A stretch of DNA of 64,000 bases, from contig NZ_SNWR01000001.1 of NCBI RefSeq assembly GCF_004362215.1, forward strand, positions 4,198,001 through 4,262,000. The letters run 5' to 3'. Source of the DNA: Paractinoplanes brasiliensis (GTDB lineage: Bacteria > Actinomycetota > Actinomycetes > Mycobacteriales > Micromonosporaceae). Below the pieces are notes generated by a model, which was not told the origin of the DNA, made no database searches, and saw only the letters and a list, made by a program, of their open reading frames with translations. Of the stretch, positions 8,416 to 15,462 are shown piece by piece. The position numbers were made by a program, and so were the translations under genes. The first letter of the stretch is position 1, and every line of letters starts with the position of its first letter.

Positions 8416-10374
8416 TCACAGCAGTGTGAGTTGGCGATCCTCCTCGGGCTCGTGGGACGGGGGCACTGTGCGGGCTTCGCCGGGCCTGGCGCGGTGCAGG
8501 CCGTGCCGGCGGGCCGCCATGCGCACCCGGGCGGTGATCTCACGCTGGTAGGCCTGCGGCGCGTAGGAACCGTTGCCGTAGAGCTCGCGATAGCGCGGGG
8601 CCAGGTCGGGACGGGTGCTGGTCAGCCACGCGGCGTACCACTCCCGGGCGCCGGGACGCAGGTGCAGCGGGAGCGGGCTCACGCTGGTGGCGCCGGCGGC
8701 CGCGATTGCCGCGACGGTCTCGTCGATCGACTCGTCGGTGTCGGTGAGGCCGGGCAGGATCGGCGCCATCAGCACGCTCACGCCGAACCCGGCGTCGGTC
8801 AGCCGGCGGACCGCGTCGAGCCGGCGTCGCGGGCTGGGCGTGCCCGACTCGACGGCCCGCCAGACCTGCTCGTCGAGGAAGCCGACGGAGAACGAGAGCC
8901 CGACCCGGGTGACCTGCGCCGCCTGGGTGAGCAGTTCGAGGTCGCGCAGGATCAGCGTGCCCTTGGTGAGGATCGAGAACGGGTTGGCGTGGTCGCGCAG
9001 GGCGGCCAGGATCTCGGGCATCAGCCGATAGCGGCCCTCGGCGCGCTGGTACACGTCGACGTTGGTGCCCATGGCGATGTGCGCGCCCTGCCACCGCGGC
9101 GCCGACAGCTCGCGGCGGATCAACTCGCCCGCGTTCACCTTGACCACGATCTTGGTGTCGAAATCGTGTCCGGTGTCGAGGTCGAGATAGCTGTGGGTGT
9201 GGCGGGCGAAACAGTTGTGGCTCACCACGCCATCGGCGATGAAATCGCCCGTGCCGGTGGAGATGTCGAACAGCGGCAGGGTCAGGCCGAGATCCTCGAT
9301 GTCGACCACGGCGAGCTGCCGCCCGGCTCGCACACCGACGCCGGACGCGTCCAGCGGAGCGCCGTCGGCGCCGGTGAGATGCCGGAAGCGCAGCGCCGCC
9401 CACAGGTCGCGATCGATCTCGACCGTGCCGTTGCCACCGCCCCGGACACGTACCGGGGTGCGGCTGGGCAGCCCCAGATGGGTGAGCGCCTCGGTGACCC
9501 GGGACAGGAACACGCGGTCGCCGCTGGTGAAGCTGATCGCCAGGCGGTCGGCCGTGCCGACGGCTCCGAACGCCCCGGCGAGAAACCCCCTGTACCACCC
9601 CGAGGTGGGCAAGTCGGGCCAGCGCAGCGCCTCGTGCAGCGGGACGTCGTCGAGATAGCCGTCGCCCCGGATCCAGGCGTCGCCGTCGCGAGGCTGGGGA
9701 GTTGTGGTCACGCCCCGGCCGGCATCACCCCGGATCCGGCCGGCATCACCCCGGATGAGGCCGCAGAGGAAGCCCGTCCGGTAGTCGGGGGATTCCTTGG
9801 GTGGCTCGGCGAAGTGGCCGACACCGAACATCAGGTCGCCGACGGCGAGGGCAGGCTGATGCGGCTCGGCCGGGCTGACGTGACGCCAGCCGCGGTCGGT
9901 GAGGAACCGGTGGTCACCGCTGGAGACCAGGCGGGTGCCGTCGGCCAGCGTGACGCGGAAGGCCGCCTTGGTGGTCGACCAGTGGTCGTGCACGGTGGTG
10001 GGGACGTAACGCCGGGTGGAGCCGGCGCCCATCGTGCCCATGACGGCGTCGCCGGGGCGCAGATCGGCGAGCCGGCGCGTGGCGCCGTCGGCCATGAGGA
10101 TCGGGGTGTCGCCCGACAGGCAGTAGGCGCAGGCGTGTGAGCAGCCGCGATAGGGATTGATGGTCCACTCGAACGGCACCCGGGACGCGCCCGGCACTCG
10201 GTTGATCAGGCTTTTCGCCCGGATCTCGTAGAACGTCATGCCGGCGAAGCCGGGGGTGTCGAAAGTGCGGACGGTGGCGCCGGGCAGCGCCAACGGCAGG
10301 GGTGGTGCCGCCGGCGCTGCCCTGTCGAGGAGCGAGCCGCCGTCGGAAGGGGCCGACAGGTTGGACCATCGCAT
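8416..10374 (-). CDS. intein-containing Rv2578c-family radical SAM protein
   Basis: A 652-residue precursor. The host protein is a radical SAM enzyme of the Rv2578c family (SplB-like). FeS-cluster cysteines C78 and C82 (RGCSHACAY) lie before a 303-residue intein, and the third cluster cysteine, C388 of CFARHTHSYLDLD, is the first residue after it. Only splicing rebuilds CxxxCxxC. Later extein motifs include GTNVDVYQRAEGRY, SILTKGTL and APILPGLTD. The family's reaction is not established; the M. tuberculosis relative is an SOS gene. ATG 10374 (MRWSN) matches the family start, and a perfect LexA box ends ten bases upstream, consistent with DNA-damage induction. The excised host protein would be about 349 residues, normal for the family. 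Confidence 0.93.
   Translation of the reverse strand: MRWSNLSAPSDGGSLLDRAAPAAPPLPLALPGATVRTFDTPGFAGMTFYEIRAKSLINRVPGASRVPFEWTINPYRGCSHACAYCLSGDTPILMADGATRRLADLRPGDAVMGTMGAGSTRRYVPTTVHDHWSTTKAAFRVTLADGTRLVSSGDHRFLTDRGWRHVSPAEPHQPALAVGDLMFGVGHFAEPPKESPDYRTGFLCGLIRGDAGRIRGDAGRGVTTTPQPRDGDAWIRGDGYLDDVPLHEALRWPDLPTSGWYRGFLAGAFGAVGTADRLAISFTSGDRVFLSRVTEALTHLGLPSRTPVRVRGGGNGTVEIDRDLWAALRFRHLTGADGAPLDASGVGVRAGRQLAVVDIEDLGLTLPLFDISTGTGDFIADGVVSHNCFARHTHSYLDLDTGHDFDTKIVVKVNAGELIRRELSAPRWQGAHIAMGTNVDVYQRAEGRYRLMPEILAALRDHANPFSILTKGTLILRDLELLTQAAQVTRVGLSFSVGFLDEQVWRAVESGTPSPRRRLDAVRRLTDAGFGVSVLMAPILPGLTDTDESIDETVAAIAAAGATSVSPLPLHLRPGAREWYAAWLTSTRPDLAPRYRELYGNGSYAPQAYQREITARVRMAARRHGLHRARPGEARTVPPSHEPEEDRQLTLL
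9214..10122 (-). other. intein with degenerate LAGLIDADG endonuclease
   Basis: Protein residues C85 to N387 of the radical SAM precursor. Block A is CLSGDTPILMADG. Block B carries GDHRFLTDRGW. The C-terminal blocks are LFDISTGTGDFIADGVVSHN with the +1 residue Cys. The middle holds two LAGLIDADG-type helices: GFLCGLIRGD, acidic residue kept, and GFLAGAFGAVG, acidic position now Val. A 21-bp tandem duplication (IRGDAGR twice) sits beside the first helix. Splicing residues are intact, so protein splicing is expected; homing activity is probably lost. Confidence 0.92.
9717..9758. repeat. 21-bp tandem duplication inside the intein
   Basis: Two adjacent 21-bp units starting GGCCGGCATCACCCCGGAT, differing only in the last two bases. 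In the minus frame they encode two copies of IRGDAGR next to the first endonuclease helix. The reading frame is preserved. Confidence 0.85.
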
Positions 10375-10383
10375 GGCAGGAAT

Positions 10384-10399
10384 TCGAACACATGTTCGA
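10384..10399. promoter_or_regulatory. LexA SOS box upstream of radical SAM gene
   Basis: TCGAACACATGTTCGA is a perfect 16-bp palindrome matching the mycobacterial/actinobacterial LexA consensus TCGAAC-N4-GTTCGA. It ends nine bases before the ATG at 10374, so LexA binding would cover the transcription start. The homologous gene Rv2578c is a known LexA target in M. tuberculosis. Confidence 0.9.
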
Positions 10400-10451
10400 T
10401 CTGCTTGTCCAGTCACGTCCGGCGTGTCGCCGGGGCCACCCGGCGGGAACG

Positions 10452-10490
10452 CGTCAGGCCCGCGAACCGAACCGGTTCGCGGGCCTGACG
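10452..10490. terminator. terminator of trxA
   Basis: A perfect 17-bp stem, CGTCAGGCCCGCGAACC and its complement, with a five-base loop. It lies 17 bases beyond the trxA stop on the minus strand and isolates trxA from the LexA-controlled gene that follows. Confidence 0.8.
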
Positions 10491-10506
10491 AGGAAAAACA
10501 GGTGCG

Positions 10507-10869
10507 TCAGTGGCTGTGGGCCGCAAGCTGCTGGCGTACCTCGTCCATGTCGAGCTTCTCCACCTGCTCGATCAGGTTCTCGAGGGCCGACTCGGGAAGA
10601 GCGCCCGGCTGCGAGAAGACGATGACGCCGTCACGAACGGCCATGATCGTCGGGATCGAGCGGATGTCGAACTTCGCGGCGAGCGCCTGCTCGGCCTCGG
10701 TGTCGACCTTGCCGAAGGTGATGTTCTGGTGCTTCTCGGACGACCGCTCATAGGTCGGAGCGAAGCGGACGCACGGCCCGCACCAGCTTGCCCAGAAGTC
10801 GACCAGGACGATGCCGTCCTTGCCGGTGACCTCGTCGAAGTTCTCAGCGGTCAGCGCAACCGTCGCCAT
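10507..10869 (-). CDS. trxA: thioredoxin
   Basis: A 120-residue cytoplasmic thioredoxin with the redox motif WCGPC (Cys30/Cys33), the cis-proline loop IRSIPTIM and the usual five-strand fold signature VLVDFWASWCGPC. It reduces protein disulfides, recycled by thioredoxin reductase (not in this window). ATG 10869 is preferred over an in-frame GTG five codons upstream because GGAG lies at the right distance. A sigma-R type promoter stands upstream and a strong hairpin terminator downstream, so it is a single-gene, probably thiol-stress-inducible unit. Confidence 0.96.
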   Translation of the reverse strand: MATVALTAENFDEVTGKDGIVLVDFWASWCGPCVRFAPTYERSSEKHQNITFGKVDTEAEQALAAKFDIRSIPTIMAVRDGVIVFSQPGALPESALENLIEQVEKLDMDEVRQQLAAHSH

Positions 10870-10908
10870 GTTGTCTCCGTCCACGGGAAATTGGCTTTCG
10901 TGCGATGA

Positions 10909-10934
10909 AACCCATAGTTCACACCAGCAATTCC
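10909..10934 (-). promoter_or_regulatory. sigma-R/SigH type promoter of trxA
   Basis: On the minus strand GGAAT (10934-10930), exactly 18 bases, then GTT (10911-10909), the consensus GGAAT-N18-GTT of the thiol-oxidative-stress sigma factor. The expected start site gives a leader of roughly 30 nt to the trxA ATG. Thioredoxin genes are classic members of this regulon. Confidence 0.8.
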
Positions 10935-11158
10935 CGCTTCGGGTCCGGACGACACGTGGCCTGGAGCACCAAAACGAGACACCGCGTGGGGCTTGGGCAA
11001 CCCATCGTAACGATTAGTGAGGGAAGCTCTCCCGTTTACTGAGCAAGTTGTGACGTCCGTTTTGCGGAAACGAATCCGACATGGCCGCCGGGTCAGGGCG
11101 GTACCGCCGCTGACCTCGGCTGTCGACCTCGCCGAGCGTAATAGGAAAGATTGTTAAA

Positions 11159-11174
11159 TGTGACCCGTGTCACT
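11159..11174. promoter_or_regulatory. Crp/GlxR-like site
   Basis: TGTGACCCGTGTCACT matches the Crp/GlxR consensus TGTGA-N6-TCACA at nine of ten defined positions. It lies about 160 bases upstream of the TrmH promoter and 225 bases beyond the trxA promoter, so the regulated gene, if any, is unclear. Confidence 0.35.
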
Positions 11175-11321
11175 GGCGAAAATCCTTCACATGGATACGC
11201 AGGGTGAGGCACACTTTCGGGCAACAGAGCGTGGGCGGCGGGTGCCGGGGAGGGCCCCGCCGCTCATTGCGTCTCCCCTCGGTCCGGTCACGGGGGTGGG
11301 CCCGGGCCGTGCGGTGCTGGG

Positions 11322-11327
11322 TAGCGT
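11322..11327 (+). promoter_or_regulatory. -10 box of leaderless trmH-family gene
   Basis: TAGCGT ends eight bases before the ATG at 11336, and no Shine-Dalgarno sequence is visible. This is the geometry of a leaderless transcript. Confidence 0.5.
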
Positions 11328-11335
11328 AACCGCCC

Positions 11336-11968
11336 ATGATTGCCGCTGAGGACGAGTCCGCCGAGGTCGGTGTCGGGCCGTGGACCGGTGACCCGCCCGA
11401 CGACCCGCGCTACGACCCTGAGCTGCTGGCCGGCGGGGATCGCCGCAACGTCGTCGATCGCTACCGTTACTGGAGCCGCGAGGCGGTCGTGGCCGACCTG
11501 GACACCCGCCGCCACGACTTCCACGTCGCCGTCGAGAACTGGCAGCACGATTTCAACATCGGCACCGTCGTACGCAATGCCAACGCCTTCCTGGCTGCCG
11601 AGGTGCACATCGTGGGCCTGCGGAGGTGGAACCGGCGCGGCGCCATGGTCACCGACCGTTATCAACACGTGCGGCATCACCCCACGATCGAGGAGTTCGT
11701 CGCCTGGGCCGCCACGCTCGATCTGCCGGTCATCGGGATCGACAACCTGCCCGGCTCGCGCCCGATCGAGACGACCACGCTGCCGAGGCGGTGTGTGCTG
11801 CTGTTCGGGCAGGAAGGTCCCGGGTTGTCCGCGGCCGCCCGGGAGGCCTGTGCCGAGCTGTTCTCGATCGCGCAGTACGGGTCGACCCGCTCGATCAACG
11901 CCGGGGTGGCCAGCGGCATCGCGATGCATGCCTGGATCCGCGCGCACGCGGGACCCCCGCCCGGGTGA
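11336..11968 (+). CDS. TrmH/SpoU family RNA 2'-O-methyltransferase
   Basis: A 210-residue SPOUT-fold methyltransferase. Motif 1 is HDFNIGTVVRNANAF, motif 2 is CVLLFGQEGPGLS and motif 3 is GSTRSINAGVASGIAMHAW; together they form the knotted SAM site. It probably methylates a ribose in tRNA or rRNA; the exact position cannot be deduced. The N-terminal 30 residues are acidic and poorly conserved in type. No Shine-Dalgarno is present and a TAGCGT box sits eight bases upstream, so it is likely leaderless. A small hairpin terminator follows. Confidence 0.92.
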   Translation: MIAAEDESAEVGVGPWTGDPPDDPRYDPELLAGGDRRNVVDRYRYWSREAVVADLDTRRHDFHVAVENWQHDFNIGTVVRNANAFLAAEVHIVGLRRWNRRGAMVTDRYQHVRHHPTIEEFVAWAATLDLPVIGIDNLPGSRPIETTTLPRRCVLLFGQEGPGLSAAAREACAELFSIAQYGSTRSINAGVASGIAMHAWIRAHAGPPPG

Positions 11969-12007
11969 ATCTCGCTGATGGGCCCGGGTTCTGCCGATTC
12001 GCTTGAC

Positions 12008-12026
12008 GCGGCCCCGCGCGGGCCGC
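12008..12026. terminator. hairpin after trmH-family gene
   Basis: A GCGGCCC/GGGCCGC stem with a five-base loop, 40 bases beyond the methyltransferase stop and just before the next gene. It could also act as a spacer hairpin rather than a full terminator. Confidence 0.45.
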
Positions 12027-12038
12027 ACGGTAAAGAGC

Positions 12039-12710
12039 GTGGGTGTCACAGTGAGTTGCCCCAGATGCGGTGCGCAGGTGCGGGAGCCCGACCTGATGCA
12101 CAGCGAATGGCGCTGTGACAGCTGCGGCGACGTGCCGCCGTTCCACGTCGCGGAGCACATCAACGCCGACATCGTCGACAGTATGGTGCGCCGTCAGGCG
12201 TCCATCGCTGGGAGCGCGCCGTTCTGGTGCCCGTGGCCGCTGCCCGCGGGTTGGATGGTCACCGGCGCCGGCTGGGCCGGTGACGACCGCCGGGGCGTAC
12301 GCGCGACCGCGCTCGCCTGCAGTGGCCCCGAGCCGTTGGGCGGCGGGCCCGCGGACGTCGTGCTGATCGCCGAGCAGCCCGGCGTCGGCCTCGGCACCAG
12401 GTTCGCCGGGATCCCCGGCATCGACCCCGGCCACCTCATCGCCGAGGCGCTCAACGAGGTGGGCCATCCCGGTCCACACGCCAAGATCAAGGCCGCGGGC
12501 CACCCCACTCCACTGTGGTGCGTCAAGTCCCCCGAGGACAGAAGCGCATACGTGAGTGAGGCGAAAGGAATGTGGCTCTATGCGATAGCCTGGCCCGCAA
12601 GCGCGGGCTACTTCCTCGCGGAGCATGTCGTCCTGCACGACCTCTCCGAGGGGCTGCCGTCCGAGCTCGTGTACGGAGCGCCGTCGCCGTACCTGCAGGG
12701 CAAGGCCTAG
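12039..12710 (+). CDS. DUF6758 family zinc-ribbon protein
   Basis: About 223 residues. The N-terminus has two CxxC knuckles, CPRCG and CDSCG, some 20 residues apart, forming a zinc ribbon. The rest is a single soluble domain with GWMVTGAGWAGDDR and a C-terminal WPASAGYFLAEHV segment, typical of the DUF6758 proteins found across actinobacteria (function unknown). The start is uncertain: GTG 12039 is used with weak upstream AAAGAG; GTG 12051 directly before SCPRCG is an alternative. A terminator-like hairpin precedes it, so it is probably transcribed separately from the methyltransferase gene. Confidence 0.82.
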   Translation: MGVTVSCPRCGAQVREPDLMHSEWRCDSCGDVPPFHVAEHINADIVDSMVRRQASIAGSAPFWCPWPLPAGWMVTGAGWAGDDRRGVRATALACSGPEPLGGGPADVVLIAEQPGVGLGTRFAGIPGIDPGHLIAEALNEVGHPGPHAKIKAAGHPTPLWCVKSPEDRSAYVSEAKGMWLYAIAWPASAGYFLAEHVVLHDLSEGLPSELVYGAPSPYLQGKA

Positions 12711-12737
12711 GCAAGTTGGGCCCTGACCTGCGGGAAT

Positions 12738-12763
12738 GGAATCGGCTTTTCGGCCACATTGTT
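12738..12763 (+). promoter_or_regulatory. second sigma-R/SigH type promoter
   Basis: GGAAT (12738-12742), exactly 18 bases, GTT (12761-12763): an exact match to GGAAT-N18-GTT. It lies in the gap before the small membrane protein, giving a leader of about 70 nt. Confidence 0.6.
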
Positions 12764-12842
12764 CACACCGAGCGACGAAGCTGATACCGTCAGTACTGCC
12801 GCGGCGCTGACCGTCACCCGCACCCACAGGAGAAGGCCCGCC

Positions 12843-13001
12843 ATGATCAAGAAGGTTCTGACCTGGCTTGGTATCGCGTTCTTGATCTTTTTCATCGCCT
12901 TCAACCCGAACTCGGCGGCGTCGGTGTTCGAGTCACTCGGAGGCACGATCGCCGATATTGCCCGAGGCTTCGGCACGTTCTTCACCAACCTCGTCGCTTA
13001 G
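12843..13001 (+). CDS. small membrane protein (52 aa)
   Basis: A 52-residue protein with one strongly hydrophobic helix (VLTWLGIAFLIFFIAF) after a Lys-Lys start, followed by an amphipathic C-terminus with glycine spacing (LGGTIADIARGFG). A strong ribosome site, AGGAGAAGG, precedes ATG 12843, and a sigma-R type promoter lies about 80 bases upstream. No family name can be given; the composition fits a small inner-membrane stress protein. The PH-domain gene begins ten bases beyond the stop. Confidence 0.85.
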   Translation: MIKKVLTWLGIAFLIFFIAFNPNSAASVFESLGGTIADIARGFGTFFTNLVA

Positions 13002-13010
13002 CATCACCAC

Positions 13011-13877
13011 ATGGGTGGTCCAGCTGAGCCGCACGAGCCTCGAGGCGAGGGCGCCGGTCGCTCTCGGGACGACGACGAGAACTTCGGGTACAACGACCCG
13101 GCGTTCGATGAGGACCCCGATCGCGCGCGGCGCCGGCCCTATTCGGACGGCCCGGGCTTCAACCCCGACGCGGGCTACTCACCCGACGCCGGTTACTCCG
13201 ACGACGCGGGCTATGCGCGCGATCGTTACGACGACGGTGTCGACGAGTACGAAGCCCCCATCTTCACCGAGGAAGAGCTCGAGGGCCTGGGTCCCGAGGG
13301 CGGGGGCGGCGGACCGCGCCGTGTTCTCCCGCTCGAGGACGAACCGACCACACTGGTCGCCCGTTATCTCTTCCCGACCGAGCGCTATCGCGGCGAGTGG
13401 AAGCGGCACTGGATCCACCTGACCACGCCGCTGGGCATCGGGGCGGGCGCCACCCTCCTGCTCGGCTACCTGGCCGGCTTCCTCACCCGGCAGAACATCA
13501 ACGGCCTGGTCACCGTGGCCGTGCTGATCTGGCTCGGGGTGATCAGCTGGGTGGCGTGGAAGGTCTTCGACTGGTATTTCGACCGGTTCATCCTGACCAA
13601 CAAGCGGGTCATGGTGGTCAACGGCATCATCACCCGCCGCGTCGCCATGATGCCCCTGCTGCGGGTCACCGACATGAAGTACGAGCAGTCCGCGCTCGGC
13701 CGTATGCTCAGCTACGGCACGTTCGTGCTCGAGTCTGCCGGCCAGGACCAGGCGCTCCGCGAGGTCAAGCACCTGCCCAACCCCAACGAGCTCTACCTGC
13801 GTGTGGTCGAGGAGATGTACGAGCCGCAGGCCGTCGAGGCGCGCCTCGGAAAGGACAGCGACGGCGACGACGCTTGA
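13011..13877 (+). CDS. PH domain-containing membrane protein (bPH2/YdbS-like)
   Basis: A 288-residue protein. Residues 1-110 are acidic and low complexity, with repeats of GYSPDAGYS type. Two membrane helices follow (about 145-190, including LGIGAGATLLLGYLAG and VAVLIWLGVISWVAWKV). Then comes the bacterial pleckstrin-like DUF304 domain (FILTNKRVMVVNGIITRR, MKYEQSALGRMLSYGTF). The role is unknown; related proteins associate with membranes. A TAGCAT box overlapping the upstream stop codon lies six bases before ATG 13011, suggesting a leaderless transcript besides any read-through. Confidence 0.9.
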   Translation: MGGPAEPHEPRGEGAGRSRDDDENFGYNDPAFDEDPDRARRRPYSDGPGFNPDAGYSPDAGYSDDAGYARDRYDDGVDEYEAPIFTEEELEGLGPEGGGGGPRRVLPLEDEPTTLVARYLFPTERYRGEWKRHWIHLTTPLGIGAGATLLLGYLAGFLTRQNINGLVTVAVLIWLGVISWVAWKVFDWYFDRFILTNKRVMVVNGIITRRVAMMPLLRVTDMKYEQSALGRMLSYGTFVLESAGQDQALREVKHLPNPNELYLRVVEEMYEPQAVEARLGKDSDGDDA

Positions 13878-13900
13878 TCGGCGCGCGGTAGCGTTTTGCG

Positions 13901-14755
13901 GTGACCCGAATCGACCTGCACTGCCACTCCACGGCCAGCGACGGCACTTTGACCCCCGCCGAACTGGTCAAGGCGGGCGCCGCGGCCGGTCTCGATGTCA
14001 TGGCGATCACCGACCACGACACCACCGGGGGCTGGCAGGCGGCAGCCGACGCACTTCCCGACGGGCTGCGCCTGGTGCGTGGGGCCGAGTTGTCCTGCCG
14101 GTGGCACGGCGCCGACGACTGGCCGATCGCGCTGCACCTGCTGGCCTACCTGTTCGACCCGGCCGAGCCGCGCCTCGCCGGTGACCTCGCCCGCATGCGC
14201 ACCGATCGGGAACAGCGCGCCGAGAAGATCGTGCGGAAACTCGCCGCCGACGGTGTGCCGATCACGTGGGACGAGGTCTACGGCTACGCCCAGGGCGGCT
14301 CCGTCGGGCGTCCGCACATCGCGCAGGCCCTGATCCGGGCCGGTCTCGTCCGCACAACGAACGAGGCGTTCGCCTCCCGGTGGCTGGGCGCTCGCTACTT
14401 CGTACCGAAAGCGGATCTTGATGTTTTCGAGGCGGTGCGAGCCGTGCGTGCCGCGGGCGGCGTGGCCGTTTTCGCGCACCCCCGGGCCACCGTACGCGGC
14501 AGGGTCGTGCCGGATCGGTTGATCGTCGAGCTGGCCGAGGCCGGGCTGTTCGGGCTCGAGGCCGACCACGAGGACCACTCCCCGGTCGAGCGGGAACACG
14601 TGCGCGCGCTCGCCGGTGACCTCGGGCTCGTGGTCACGGGATCGTCCGACTTCCACGGGACGCACAAGACCGTCCAACTGGGTGACTACACAACCGACCC
14701 CGAGGCGTACGAGAAAATTGTGTCGGCAGCCACCGGCGTTTCCGTCTTGGGGTGA
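13901..14755 (+). CDS. PHP domain phosphoesterase (TrpH/RNase AM-like)
   Basis: A 284-residue metal-dependent phosphoesterase. The PHP motif I is DLHCHSTASDGTL. Further metal ligands are seen in AITDHDTTGGW, RGAELSCRW, VFAHPRA and TGSSDFHG. Homologues (YciV/TrpH) remove nucleotides from 5' ends of RNA or act on 3',5'-bisphosphonucleotides. GTG 13901 has no Shine-Dalgarno; TAGCGT ends six bases upstream, so it is likely leaderless. Its neighbours give no clear operon context. Confidence 0.92.
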   Translation: MTRIDLHCHSTASDGTLTPAELVKAGAAAGLDVMAITDHDTTGGWQAAADALPDGLRLVRGAELSCRWHGADDWPIALHLLAYLFDPAEPRLAGDLARMRTDREQRAEKIVRKLAADGVPITWDEVYGYAQGGSVGRPHIAQALIRAGLVRTTNEAFASRWLGARYFVPKADLDVFEAVRAVRAAGGVAVFAHPRATVRGRVVPDRLIVELAEAGLFGLEADHEDHSPVEREHVRALAGDLGLVVTGSSDFHGTHKTVQLGDYTTDPEAYEKIVSAATGVSVLG

Positions 14756-14807
14756 CTCCGGACGCACCGGACTGCGATCGAGCGGGTCCGGCACCTACCT
14801 TGATCGG

Positions 14808-15425
14808 GTGAATCTCAAGCTGCTCGGCGAGGTCTTCGTGACCCTGCTGGTCATTGTCGACCCGCCCGGCATGGTGCCAGTGTTCCTGGCCCTGACCGGC
14901 ACGATGGACAGCCGCGCCCGGATGAAGGCTGGCACCCAGGCCGTGCTGCTCGCGCTCGGGGTGATCGTCGGGTTCGCGGTGGCCGGGCAGACCCTGCTCG
15001 ACTACCTGCACGTGGATCTGCCGGCCCTGCAGGGTGCGGGCGGTCTGCTGCTCATCCTGGTCGCGCTGCAGCTGCTCACCGGCAAGGCCGACGAGCCGGC
15101 CGAACAGGGCGGCACCACCAACGTCGCCCTGGTGCCGATCGGGACGCCGCTGCTGGCCGGGCCGGGCGCGATCGTCGCCACGATGCTCTTCGTGCAGCGG
15201 GCCGAGGGCGCCGACGAATACCTGGTCATCGGCATCGGCATCCTGCTGGTCATGCTGACCGTCTGGCTGGTGCTGCGGTTCTCCGGAGTGATCGTCAAAC
15301 TGCTGCGACCGGCCGGCATCGAGGTGCTCACCCGCATTGCCGGTCTGCTGCTGGCGGCCATCGCGGTGCAGCTGATCGCCGACGCGATCGACGCCTTCGT
15401 CCAGCTGTACATCAACGCGCCCTGA
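14808..15425 (+). CDS. MarC family integral membrane protein
   Basis: A 205-residue protein with six predicted membrane helices and the family hallmarks LLVIVDPPGMVPVFLAL, AGGLLLILVALQLLTG and PIGTPLLAGPGAI. MarC/UPF0056 proteins are membrane proteins of unknown transport function, despite the historical antibiotic-resistance name. GTG 14808 is chosen because it starts just before the first helix and a TACCTT box ends six bases upstream (leaderless geometry). Confidence 0.92.
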   Translation: MNLKLLGEVFVTLLVIVDPPGMVPVFLALTGTMDSRARMKAGTQAVLLALGVIVGFAVAGQTLLDYLHVDLPALQGAGGLLLILVALQLLTGKADEPAEQGGTTNVALVPIGTPLLAGPGAIVATMLFVQRAEGADEYLVIGIGILLVMLTVWLVLRFSGVIVKLLRPAGIEVLTRIAGLLLAAIAVQLIADAIDAFVQLYINAP

Positions 15426-15462
15426 CGGCGTTTCTGTCGTACCCGGCTGGCAGGATTGGTTC

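Larger units (their letters stand above)
10935..11335. other. intergenic region between trxA and trmH
   Basis: About 400 bases beyond the trxA promoter without a credible gene. It contains a Crp-like palindrome (11159-11174), moderately AT-rich sequence around 11140-11160, and the leaderless promoter of the TrmH gene at its right end. Confidence 0.5.

Noticed and set aside
8431..10140. Long plus-strand open frame of 569 codons opposite the radical SAM gene
   Set aside because: It is the antisense of a gene with clear family motifs and intein blocks. Its translation is Gly/Arg/Val-rich without domains, as GC-rich antisense frames usually are.
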